DNA from: CAZCSH01 sp964501545
GTDB taxonomy: Bacteria; Patescibacteriota; Minisyncoccia; Minisyncoccales; RBG-13-42-11
NCBI GenBank assembly: GCA_964501545.1
Contig: CAZCSH010000028.1
Location: 1 to 5,927 of the forward strand
Length of the DNA: 5,927 nt
Direction: 5' to 3'
The translations under genes were made by a program, and so were the position numbers. Within the stretch, counting starts at the first letter, position 1. Each line of letters opens with the position of its first letter. The notes beneath the pieces are model-generated. The model searched no databases. It was not told the origin of the DNA and was given only the letters and a program-made list of their open reading frames with translations. This document shows positions 1 through 5,902 of this stretch, piece by piece.

Positions 1-2
1 AG

Positions 3-65
3 GATATTGAGAAAAAAAATATAATAAGTCGTGCGCCTCAGTGGCAGAAACGCTATTCTATTTAA
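3..65 (+). CDS. 3' end of an unidentified upstream gene (partial)
   Basis: The reading frame starting at base 3 is open from the window edge to a TAA at 63-65 and would encode the last 20 residues of a protein, ending APQWQKRYSI. The other two + frames close within the first 24 bases. The stop lies 4 bp before a terminator-like hairpin, which is where a gene end would be expected. The tail is polar and basic, so it does not look like the membrane end of MraY, a common dcw neighbour. The protein cannot be identified from so short a piece, and a chance open frame of this length is possible. Confidence 0.35.
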   Translation, partial: DIEKKNIISRAPQWQKRYSI

Positions 66-68
66 TTT

Positions 69-112
69 TCCCGTTAAAATGCTTCATTTTTAACGGGATT
101 TATGTTATTTTT
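69..112 (+). terminator. Terminator-like hairpin upstream of murD
   Basis: An 11-bp perfect stem pairs 69-79 (TCCCGTTAAAA) with 88-98 (TTTTAACGGGA) around an 8-base loop. It is followed by a T-rich but interrupted tract to 112. It begins 4 bases after the TAA of the upstream frame, so it most likely ends that transcript. Only four GC pairs and a broken T tract make it a weak or leaky terminator. No convincing promoter is visible between it and the murD start at 121, so murD may depend partly on read-through. Confidence 0.5.
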
Positions 113-120
113 AAAATAAG

Positions 121-1434
121 ATGCTATTAAACGAACTTAAAAATAAGAGTATATTAATTTTGGGGTTTGGCAGGGAAGGGAAAGACACCTTTTTGTTTTT
201 AAGAAGGCTTTTCCCTCAAAAAACTCTGGCCATTGCCGATTTGAGAAAAGATATTGGAGTAACAGATAAAAAGACAAAGCTCTATTTAGGGGAAAACTAC
301 CTGAAGGCTTTGAAAAAGTACGAAGTTATAATTAAGTCTCCTGGAGTACCTCCCAAAGTCATAGCTCCTTTTTTAACCAAAAAACAAGAGATTATCTCCC
401 AAACAGGGATTTTTTTTGAAAACTTCCCAGGCACCATAATTGGAGTAACAGGAACTAAGGGGAAAAGCACAACTTCCTTTTTAATCTGGTCTCTACTGAA
501 AGAAAGTGGGGTAAAAGCTCACTTGGTGGGCAATATTGGAGAGCCTGTCTTGTCTTATTTGTTCAAAGCTGGGAGAAAGGACATCTTTGTTTATGAATTG
601 TCCTCACACCAGCTGTTTTATTTGAAAAAGAGCCCTCAGATTGCCGTTCTCTTAAATATCTTTCCTGAACATCTGGATTATTACAGAAACCTGAAAGAGT
701 ACATAAGGGCCAAAGCCAATATTACCCGCTTTCAGAAAAAGGATGACTTCTTTATTTTTAATTCTGGAGATAAACTGGTTCAGGAAATTGCCAGGAAGAC
801 GATAGCTAAAAAAGTTCCGATTAAAGGCAGATACCTTTCTCTGGATAAGGAAGCTGCTAAAGCGGTAGCGAGAATCTTAAAGCTAGCTACGAAGAGGGTT
901 AATAAAGCCTTACGAGAGTTTAAAGGCCTTCCTCATAGGTTGGAAGAAGTAGGAAGTTTTAGGGGAATTACTTTTTATAATGATTCTTTGGCCACCATAC
1001 CCCAAGCTACCATAGAAGCTCTTAAGGTTCTGGGAGGTAAGGTAGAAACTCTTATTCTGGGTGGCTTTGACAGAAAGATTGAGTTTAGAGAATTAGCTCG
1101 AGAGATTTTAAAGAGCAAAGTCAAAACCTTAATCTTCTTTCCAACAACAGGAGAAAAGATTTGGAAAGAGATTGAAAGGCAAAATAAAAAGAGGTTAAAG
1201 CCTTTCTTTGTTAATGGGGCGAAGAAAACTTCGTTTTCATCTTCACCTTCGCCCGGTAAAAATGGGGCTCAGTATATGAGGGATGCGGTCAAAATAGCTT
1301 TTTCTCAAACTAAAAGAGGAAAGGTCTGTTTGCTTTCTCCAGCTGCTGCCAGTTTTAATTTGTTCCGAGACTACCGGGAAAGGGGAGACTTATTCAAAAA
1401 ATATGTCAAACACTTTTCTTTCAGCAAAAGGTAA
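121..1434 (+). CDS. murD: UDP-N-acetylmuramoyl-L-alanine--D-glutamate ligase (MurD)
   Basis: MurD is a cytoplasmic Mur ligase that joins glutamate to UDP-MurNAc-L-Ala using ATP. All three domains are visible. The N-terminal nucleotide-sugar-binding domain has a GFGREG loop at residues 15-20. The central ATPase domain has the P-loop GVTGTKGKST at 108-117, GNIGEP with N138, ELSSHQ with E159, H184 of PEHLD, and K198 in YIRAKANI, which matches the carbamylated lysine of the family. The C-terminal domain has LPHRLE (270-275), GGFDR (314-318) and LLSPAAASF near the end. The 437-residue length is normal. The ATG at 121 places the loop 14 residues in, as expected, but has no Shine-Dalgarno sequence. 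Two oddities stand out: the family DSKAT motif reads DSLAT (288-292), losing its lysine, and a 16-residue insertion lies around 365-383. The last 32 bp overlap ftsW. Confidence 0.96.
   Translation: MLLNELKNKSILILGFGREGKDTFLFLRRLFPQKTLAIADLRKDIGVTDKKTKLYLGENYLKALKKYEVIIKSPGVPPKVIAPFLTKKQEIISQTGIFFENFPGTIIGVTGTKGKSTTSFLIWSLLKESGVKAHLVGNIGEPVLSYLFKAGRKDIFVYELSSHQLFYLKKSPQIAVLLNIFPEHLDYYRNLKEYIRAKANITRFQKKDDFFIFNSGDKLVQEIARKTIAKKVPIKGRYLSLDKEAAKAVARILKLATKRVNKALREFKGLPHRLEEVGSFRGITFYNDSLATIPQATIEALKVLGGKVETLILGGFDRKIEFRELAREILKSKVKTLIFFPTTGEKIWKEIERQNKKRLKPFFVNGAKKTSFSSSPSPGKNGAQYMRDAVKIAFSQTKRGKVCLLSPAAASFNLFRDYRERGDLFKKYVKHFSFSKR
1213..1268 (+). repeat. 48-bp in-frame insertion in murD with 8-bp direct repeats and inverted repeats
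   Basis: AATGGGGC occurs at 1213-1220 and again at 1261-1268, exactly 48 bp (16 codons) apart, so the protein reads NGA at 365-367 and again at 381-383. Between them lie nested inverted repeats. GGGCGAAG (1217-1224) faces CTTCGCCC (1247-1254). Inside these, either CGAAG-AAAA-CTTCG (1220-1233) or GAAAAC-TTC-GTTTTC (1224-1238) can form. The encoded segment is Ser/Pro/Lys-rich. It sits in a variable part of the MurD C-terminal domain, and removing it leaves a natural-looking join, FFVNGAQYMRDAV. The arrangement resembles a small mobile or palindromic element with target duplication. Slippage duplication is the alternative. Confidence 0.6.
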
Positions 1435-2518
1435 ACCAGATTATATTTTAGTTCTTGTTGTTGGCCTGATTTTGCTTTTGGGCATTGTGGTTTTAGGTGG
1501 TGTCTCAACTGCTTTTTCTTTCCAAAAGTCAGGCGATACTTACTATTTCTTGCGCCATCAGCTTCTTCTTGGTTTCTTGCCAGGCCTTTTGCTTGGTTTT
1601 TTAGCTTTTAGGATGAAGCTTTCTCTTTTAAAACAATGGGCGCCAAGACTGCTTTTAGCCACCTTGATTTTGATGGTCATGGTTTTTCTGCCATTTATTG
1701 GGTCAAAAGACTTAGCTGCTGCCCGCTGGATTGGTTTGGCCGGCTTTTCCTTTCAGCCTTCAGAGCTTTTAAAATTAACCTTTGTTCTTTATTTGGCCAG
1801 CTGGCTAGCTAGTAAAACAAAAGGGGGAAAGGTTTTTGGCCAGTCATTCTTAGCTTTTTTAATGGTAATGGCTTTGATCACCTTGCTTTTATTCTTTCAG
1901 TCAGATGTTAGCACCTGGGGAGTTATAGTTCTGGTAGCCCTGATAATGTATTTCTCTGCTGAAACTCCTTTTTGGCACAGCATCTTTACCCTTTTGGCAG
2001 GAGGGATTGGCTTATTAATCTTAGTAAAACTAGCCCCTTACCGGGTTAATCGTTTCTTAGTCTTTTTAAACCCTGATTTGGACCCTATGGGAATAGGCTA
2101 TCAAATAAAGCAGGGTCTGATTGCAGTAGGTTCTGGAGGCATTGGAGGAGTGGGTCTGGGTATGAGCGCTTTAAAGTATGGCTTCCTCCCTCAGGCCATC
2201 TCAGACTCTATTTTTACTATCTTTTCTGAGGAAACAGGCTTTCTGGGCAGTGCTTTTTTAGTCCTCCTTTTCCTTTTGTTTTTCTGGCGGGGTTTTGTTA
2301 TAGCCAAGAGAAGCCAAGACAAGTTCCTCCAATTAACTGCTCTGGGAATTACCTGCTGGATTATCGTCCAAAGCTTTGTTAATATTGGAGCTATGATAGG
2401 ACTTTTGCCTTTAACCGGCATTCCTTTGCCCTTTTTCAGCAATGGAGGGTCAGCCTTAGTTGTTGAGCTAATTGGGGTAGGAATATTATTAAATATTTCA
2501 AGACAAACAACAGGATGA
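1403..2518 (+). CDS. ftsW: SEDS peptidoglycan glycosyltransferase, cell division type (FtsW)
   Basis: This polytopic membrane protein (about ten hydrophobic segments, 371 residues) belongs to the SEDS family, which polymerises lipid II into glycan strands. Family motifs are clear: ARWIGLAGFSFQPSE at 107-121, a long outer loop with GIGYQIKQGLIAVGSGG, D268 in AISDSIF at the position of the catalytic SEDS aspartate, and GIPLPFFSNGGSA at 339-351, where the usual Tyr before GGS is Asn. The family contains both FtsW and RodA. Position between murD and murG, the classic dcw order, favours FtsW. The ATG at 1403 lies inside murD, giving a 32-bp overlap. It is the only plausible start, because the next start-type codon in frame falls inside the first membrane helix. 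No well-spaced Shine-Dalgarno is present, so translation is probably coupled to murD. Confidence 0.93.
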   Translation: MSNTFLSAKGKPDYILVLVVGLILLLGIVVLGGVSTAFSFQKSGDTYYFLRHQLLLGFLPGLLLGFLAFRMKLSLLKQWAPRLLLATLILMVMVFLPFIGSKDLAAARWIGLAGFSFQPSELLKLTFVLYLASWLASKTKGGKVFGQSFLAFLMVMALITLLLFFQSDVSTWGVIVLVALIMYFSAETPFWHSIFTLLAGGIGLLILVKLAPYRVNRFLVFLNPDLDPMGIGYQIKQGLIAVGSGGIGGVGLGMSALKYGFLPQAISDSIFTIFSEETGFLGSAFLVLLFLLFFWRGFVIAKRSQDKFLQLTALGITCWIIVQSFVNIGAMIGLLPLTGIPLPFFSNGGSALVVELIGVGILLNISRQTTG

Positions 2519-3639
2519 AGATATTATTTGCAGGTGGGGGAACTGGTGGCCATGTTGTCCCCATTCTGGCCATTGTCAGAGAAACAAGAAAGATTTACCA
2601 GAAACAAGACCTGGAGTTTTACTACTTGGGGCCGAAAGATGAATTCGGTTCAATTCTCCTTTCTCAAGAAGGAGTAAAGGTAAAGTATATTTTAGCAGGA
2701 AAAATAAGAAGGTATCTTTCAGTCAAAGCCGTGCCTGAGAACATCTTAGACATTCTCTTTAAGATTCCCTTGGGTGTTTTGCAGTCTTTCTTTTATATCT
2801 TCCTTTTGTCTCCTGATTTAATCTTTAGCAAAGGAGGGTTTGGCTCTGTCCCAGTAGCTATTGCTGGGAAGATTCTACTCACCCCTATTTTCTTACACGA
2901 GTCAGACGTGGTGCCGGGTTTAGCTAATAGATTTATTTCCAAGTTTGCTTCTGAAATCTTTGCTTCTTTCCCGAAAACAGAATACTTTTCCTTAAAGAAA
3001 ATGATTATTGTCGGTAACCCCATTAGAAAAGAGTTATTGAATGCTCCGAAAGAAACAGCTAAACAATTCTTTAAGATAAAAACAGCCAAACCTGTAATTT
3101 TGGTTTTAGGAGGTTCCCAGGGAGCTCAAAGGATAAATGACAAAATTCTTGAGATTTTGGCTGATTTATTGGAAAGTTTTGAGCTTATCTTACAATCTGG
3201 GGAAAAGAACTTTGAAACGATCAAAGCTGAGGCTAAAGTAGTGGCCAAAGAAGCTTTGTTGGAATCTTTCCATCTTTTTCCCTTTTTAAAAGAGCCTGAA
3301 CTGCGCCAGGCTTTCGGAGCTTCTGACTTAATTGTTTCCAGGGCGGGTTCTGGCAGTATATTTGAAATAGCAGCTGCTAATAAACCCTCGGTCTTAATTC
3401 CTCTACCAGAATCTGCTCAAAACCACCAGGTTAAAAATGCTTATAGCTACAGCCAAAATGGAGCCTGCCAGGTGATAGAAGAAAGCAACTTCACTTCCCA
3501 CTTCTTTTTAGAGAGACTGAAATATCTTTTTTCTCACCCGTCAGAGTTAAAGAAGATGGTGGAGGCCAGCCAGGCCTTTGCCAGACCAGAAGCTGCCAAA
3601 ATCACTGCCAACTATCTTGTCGAATACTTGCTCAGGTGA
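2515..3639 (+). CDS. murG: UDP-GlcNAc:lipid I N-acetylglucosaminyltransferase (MurG)
   Basis: MurG transfers GlcNAc from UDP-GlcNAc to lipid I on the cytoplasmic face of the membrane, making lipid II, the substrate of the FtsW encoded just upstream. It is a GT-B fold enzyme of 374 residues, slightly long for the family. The N-terminal glycine-rich loop GGGTGGH is at residues 7-13. SKGGFGSVPVAIAGK is followed by HESDVVPGLANR (H128-D131), where most bacteria have HEQN. The second domain has GNPIRKE, the GGSQGAQRIN loop, and RAGSGSIFE (276-284) ending in the conserved glutamate, then IPLPESAQNHQVKNA. The ATG overlaps the ftsW TGA as ATGA, a typical coupled junction. AGG directly abuts the ATG, too close to act as a Shine-Dalgarno. 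Confidence 0.95.
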   Translation: MKILFAGGGTGGHVVPILAIVRETRKIYQKQDLEFYYLGPKDEFGSILLSQEGVKVKYILAGKIRRYLSVKAVPENILDILFKIPLGVLQSFFYIFLLSPDLIFSKGGFGSVPVAIAGKILLTPIFLHESDVVPGLANRFISKFASEIFASFPKTEYFSLKKMIIVGNPIRKELLNAPKETAKQFFKIKTAKPVILVLGGSQGAQRINDKILEILADLLESFELILQSGEKNFETIKAEAKVVAKEALLESFHLFPFLKEPELRQAFGASDLIVSRAGSGSIFEIAAANKPSVLIPLPESAQNHQVKNAYSYSQNGACQVIEESNFTSHFFLERLKYLFSHPSELKKMVEASQAFARPEAAKITANYLVEYLLR

Positions 3640-3656
3640 GAAAATAAAATAAAGCT

Positions 3657-5234
3657 ATGTTGAATGAGGTTTTTAAATTCATAACTCCAGGGGAGGTTAG
3701 AGTTAGAATTGCTCCTTCCCCAACAGGACTTCTTCATATTGGTCTAGCGAGAACTGCCCTCTTTAACTACTTATTTGCCAAAAAGAACCAGGGAGCTTTT
3801 GTTTTAAGGATAGAAGACACTGATTTGGAAAGGTCTTCCCCTGAGTTTGAAAAAGATATTATTGAAGGTTTAAGATGGCTGGGCATTATTTGGACAGAAG
3901 GGCCTGATATTGGAGGAGATTATGGGCCTTATCGCCAATCAGAAAGGCTAAAGAGTTATTCTCAATGTTTGGAAAAGCTTTTGGCTGAGGATAAGGCTTA
4001 CTACTGCTTTTGCTCAGAAGAAGAACTGGAAAGTCAAAGGCAGTACTTAATGTCAAGAGGAGAACCAGCTGTATATTCTGGCAAGTGTGCCAAGCTTTCA
4101 AAAGAGCAGGTAAAGAAGTATTTGAGAGAAAAAAAGCCTTCTGTCATTCGCTTCAGAACCCCGGTTAAAAAGCTTGCGTTTGAAGACTTAATCCGGGGGG
4201 AAATAGAGTTTGACACGGGGCTAATAGGGGATATGGTTATTGCCAAAGACCTGTCCACTCCTTTGTACAACTTCGCTGTTGTGGTAGATGACTATGAAAT
4301 GAGGATAAACCATGTTATTCGGGGAGAAGACCATATTTCCAACACTCCCAAACAGATTTTACTCCAAGAAGCTTTAGGTTTTCTTAGACCTGCATATGCT
4401 CATTTACCTTTAATCTTGGGGCCTGATAAGAGAAAGCTTAGCAAAAGGCATGGTGATGTTTCTGTTTCAGAATACCGGAAATCAGGCTATCTACCTGAAG
4501 CTCTGGTTAACTTTATGGCTCTTTTGGGCTGGAACCCGGGAACAGACAGGGAAATATTTTCCTTAGCTTCTCTGGCCAAGGAGTTTTCTCTGGACAAGGT
4601 TCAAAAAGGAGGAGCTATTTTTAATTTAAAAAGGCTGGATTATTTAAATGGCTTTTACCTCCGCCAGAAGTCCAAAGAAAAGCTGACAGAACTCTGTCTG
4701 CCTTATTTGATAGAAGCTGGGCTGATTGAAAAAGAAGGGAAAGCAGTTCACAATCCAAAAAGAACAGAAAAGCTTAGTATTTTTGAAGAAAAAGAGGAAA
4801 CAGGCTTTTTGGTCAAGGAAACAGGGGAGGGGATATCCTTGGAAACCCTGGAAAAGATAATATCTCTTTACCAGGAAAGAATGAAAAAGTTGTCAGAGAT
4901 TGCAGAACTTACTGATTTTTTCTTTAGAGAAAGGATAGAATATGACAAAAAACTGCTTTCTTGGCAGGAAACTTCAGAAAAGGAAACAAAAGAAGCCCTC
5001 TTCACCTTAGAAGGGGTGTTAAGTAAAATCCAAGAGAAAGATTGGGAAAGAGAAAAACTAGAAAAGGTCTTGTTAAAAGAAACAGAGAAATTAGGAGATA
5101 GAGGAAAGTTGCTTTGGCCGCTGCGTGCTGCTCTTTCTGGGAAAGAGGCTTCGGCTGGCCCTTTTGAGATAGCTGAACTCTTGGGAAGGGCAAAAACCTT
5201 AAAAAGAATTAAACAGGCCCAAGCCTTATTATAA
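3657..5234 (+). CDS. gltX: Glutamyl-tRNA synthetase (GluRS)
   Basis: This class I aminoacyl-tRNA synthetase charges tRNA-Glu and, in organisms relying on GatCAB, possibly also tRNA-Gln. The HIGH-type signature APSPTGLLHIG is at residues 19-29 and the KMSKS-type loop KLSKR at 260-264. A zinc-knuckle pattern, C117-x-C119, Y140 and C144, keeps the C-x-C-x24-C spacing of E. coli GluRS, but the position two after the last Cys is Lys rather than His. The C-terminal anticodon-binding domain ends with LRAALSGKEASAGPFEIAELLG. At 525 residues it is longer than the usual 470-490. The excess is a 12-15 residue N-terminal extension and a charged Lys/Glu-rich stretch at about 358-393. The ATG at 3657 has no Shine-Dalgarno. 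GGGGAGG at 3690-3696 is followed by no usable start codon, so the longer form is kept. The gene follows murG by 17 bp. Confidence 0.96.
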   Translation: MLNEVFKFITPGEVRVRIAPSPTGLLHIGLARTALFNYLFAKKNQGAFVLRIEDTDLERSSPEFEKDIIEGLRWLGIIWTEGPDIGGDYGPYRQSERLKSYSQCLEKLLAEDKAYYCFCSEEELESQRQYLMSRGEPAVYSGKCAKLSKEQVKKYLREKKPSVIRFRTPVKKLAFEDLIRGEIEFDTGLIGDMVIAKDLSTPLYNFAVVVDDYEMRINHVIRGEDHISNTPKQILLQEALGFLRPAYAHLPLILGPDKRKLSKRHGDVSVSEYRKSGYLPEALVNFMALLGWNPGTDREIFSLASLAKEFSLDKVQKGGAIFNLKRLDYLNGFYLRQKSKEKLTELCLPYLIEAGLIEKEGKAVHNPKRTEKLSIFEEKEETGFLVKETGEGISLETLEKIISLYQERMKKLSEIAELTDFFFRERIEYDKKLLSWQETSEKETKEALFTLEGVLSKIQEKDWEREKLEKVLLKETEKLGDRGKLLWPLRAALSGKEASAGPFEIAELLGRAKTLKRIKQAQALL

Positions 5235-5238
5235 TATT

Positions 5239-5667
5239 GTGCGACATTTAACTATATTAGTTTCTATTTCAATTCTATTTGGATTATTCCTGCCTTGTTT
5301 TTCTTTGGCTCAGATTGAAACTCCAGAAACTGTGGAAGATGTCCAGAAACTAGGGGAGAAGGCTTTGGAAGTGGGGCAACAGGAATTACCAGGCCTTATT
5401 GAGAGAATCTGGCAAGAAGAAGTTTTACCTATTTGGCAGAAAATGTATGAGATTTGGTTAAAGTGGTGGAGAAATACTATTGAACCTTGGCTAGACGGTC
5501 TCTGGCAGAAGGTGAGGGGACTTCTAGGCCAGGAAATAGAAAAGAGAAAACCCTTGATAGAGGAAGAGTTTGAAAAAGAGAAAAAGGAGATGAAAGAAGA
5601 ACTAAAAACAGAAGGGGTTAAAGCTGGTCAATCTCTTTGGCAAAAATTCAAAGAACTCATTAAATAG
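5239..5667 (+). CDS. Secreted tryptophan-rich helical protein of unknown function
   Basis: I do not recognise a named family. The 142-residue product starts at GTG, 4 bp after the gltX stop and with no Shine-Dalgarno. It opens with a Sec-type signal peptide: RH, a hydrophobic core at residues 4-18, and a likely cleavage after SLA at 22-24. The Cys at 20 follows Pro and is not in a good lipobox, so a lipoprotein is unlikely. The mature part (about 118 residues) looks wholly alpha-helical. An amphipathic stretch carries eight tryptophans (58, 66, 73, 76, 77, 84, 89, 134). It is followed by a strongly charged Glu/Lys helix (99-123) and an amphipathic tail ending LWQKFKELIK. It has no later membrane span. 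It probably sits at the membrane surface or cell envelope. Its place behind murD-ftsW-murG-gltX suggests co-expression, but no activity can be assigned. Confidence 0.8.
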   Translation: MRHLTILVSISILFGLFLPCFSLAQIETPETVEDVQKLGEKALEVGQQELPGLIERIWQEEVLPIWQKMYEIWLKWWRNTIEPWLDGLWQKVRGLLGQEIEKRKPLIEEEFEKEKKEMKEELKTEGVKAGQSLWQKFKELIK

Positions 5668-5697
5668 CGAGGCGAATTGAAAATTTGCCGAAGCTCG
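5668..5697. repeat. Imperfect hairpin just after the last gene
   Basis: GGCGAATT (5671-5678) pairs with AATTTGCC (5682-5689) over a 3-base GAA loop, as eight pairs with one G-U wobble. An outer CGA/TCG (5668-5670 with 5695-5697) can extend it past a bulge. It begins directly after the TAG of the upstream gene. No T tract follows, so it is not itself a terminator. It could protect the 3' end of the message or be the left part of a palindromic repeat. It shares the GGCGAA and CGAAG words with the murD insertion, which is suggestive only. Confidence 0.5.
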
Positions 5698-5698
5698 A

Positions 5699-5718
5699 AA
5701 TGAATCAGCTGATTCATT
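5699..5718. repeat. Perfect 20-bp palindrome
   Basis: AATGAATCAG followed by CTGATTCATT is an exact reverse-complement palindrome with no spacer. As RNA it folds to an 8-bp stem with an AGCT loop; as DNA it could bind a symmetric dimeric protein. It lies between the hairpin at 5668-5697 and the terminator, in a non-coding stretch. Confidence 0.75.
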
Positions 5719-5724
5719 GACGAA

Positions 5725-5760
5725 GAGAGGAAGATATATTGTATGGCCTCTCCTTTTTTA
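5725..5760 (+). terminator. Rho-independent terminator of the murD-ftsW-murG-gltX run
   Basis: GAGAGG (5725-5730) pairs with CCTCTC (5747-5752) and is followed by C and six T's (5754-5759), then ATTTT. The 6-bp stem has a rather long 16-base loop. It ends about 90 bp after the last stop codon of the run and before the next promoter, as expected for the end of the operon. Confidence 0.6.
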
Positions 5761-5778
5761 TTTTGCAAGCAATAAGCA

Positions 5779-5816
5779 GGGGATAAGTATTTTCCCCTTG
5801 ACAGGGGTTTTTACCC
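5779..5816. repeat. Alternating G4/C4 block array overlapping the promoter
   Basis: GGGG (5779-5782), CCCC (5794-5797), GGGG (5804-5807) and CCC (5814-5816) alternate, so each neighbouring pair can form a small stem. The first pair extends imperfectly through GGGGATAA and TTTTCCCC. The second pair exactly brackets the TTGACA hexamer and is followed by five T's. The third falls in the promoter spacer. It may be an operator, a second weak terminator, or chance GC tracts. Confidence 0.45.
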
Positions 5817-5826
5817 TAGATATTAT
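5798..5826 (+). promoter_or_regulatory. Near-consensus sigma-70 promoter
   Basis: TTGACA (5798-5803), a perfect -35 box, is separated by exactly 17 bp from TATTAT (5821-5826), which differs from the -10 consensus at one base. Transcription would start near 5833. It lies after the operon terminator and points to the right, so it should drive a new unit that is mostly outside the window. This is by far the best promoter in the window. Confidence 0.85.
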
Positions 5827-5834
5827 GAATATAG

Positions 5835-5890
5835 ATGATGTCGTACAATAGCGCTAAAGCGACATCATAAAAGAGGCCTTTCAGGGTCTC
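5835..5890 (+). promoter_or_regulatory. Structured leader with two hairpins
   Basis: Starting almost at the predicted transcript 5' end, ATGATGTCG (5835-5843) pairs perfectly with CGACATCAT (5860-5868) around a 16-base loop. A second stem, GAGGCCT (5873-5879) with GGGTCTC (5884-5890), closes a UUCA tetraloop using two G-U pairs. Two adjoining hairpins behind a strong promoter suggest a regulatory 5' leader or the start of a structured RNA. I see no T tract after either, so they are not simple terminators. The fold does not match any riboswitch or RNA family I can recognise. Confidence 0.5.
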
Positions 5891-5902
5891 CCCTAATAGT
5901 CG

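Noticed and set aside
20..25. TATAAT at 20-25 as a -10 box for murD
   Set aside because: The matching -35 would lie outside the window, the site is inside the apparent end of the upstream gene, and a terminator-like hairpin stands between it and murD.
2191..2442. Open frame on the minus strand opposite ftsW
   Set aside because: It is antisense to conserved SEDS motifs, and its product is low-complexity and basic without recognisable features.
2793..3089. Open frame on the minus strand opposite murG
   Set aside because: It lies antisense to the conserved MurG core and shows no start signal or recognisable domain.
3690..3696. GGGGAGG as a Shine-Dalgarno for a shorter GluRS
   Set aside because: No ATG, GTG or TTG follows in frame before the conserved APSPTG motif, so a shorter start is not available.
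3886..4270. Two overlapping minus-strand open frames opposite gltX
   Set aside because: They overlap each other and the conserved catalytic part of GluRS, so they are shadow frames.
5002..5193. Minus-strand open frame opposite the end of gltX
   Set aside because: It is antisense to the conserved GluRS C-terminal motif and has no family resemblance.
5230..5235. TATAAT before the secreted protein as its own promoter
   Set aside because: Transcription would begin at or after the GTG start codon at 5239, and no -35 box is found 17 bp upstream.
5743..5772. Ten-codon ORF starting at ATG 5743, with GAGGAAG upstream
   Set aside because: Its start overlaps the terminator stem and its codons run through the T tract. 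The purine-rich match is simply one arm of the terminator hairpin.
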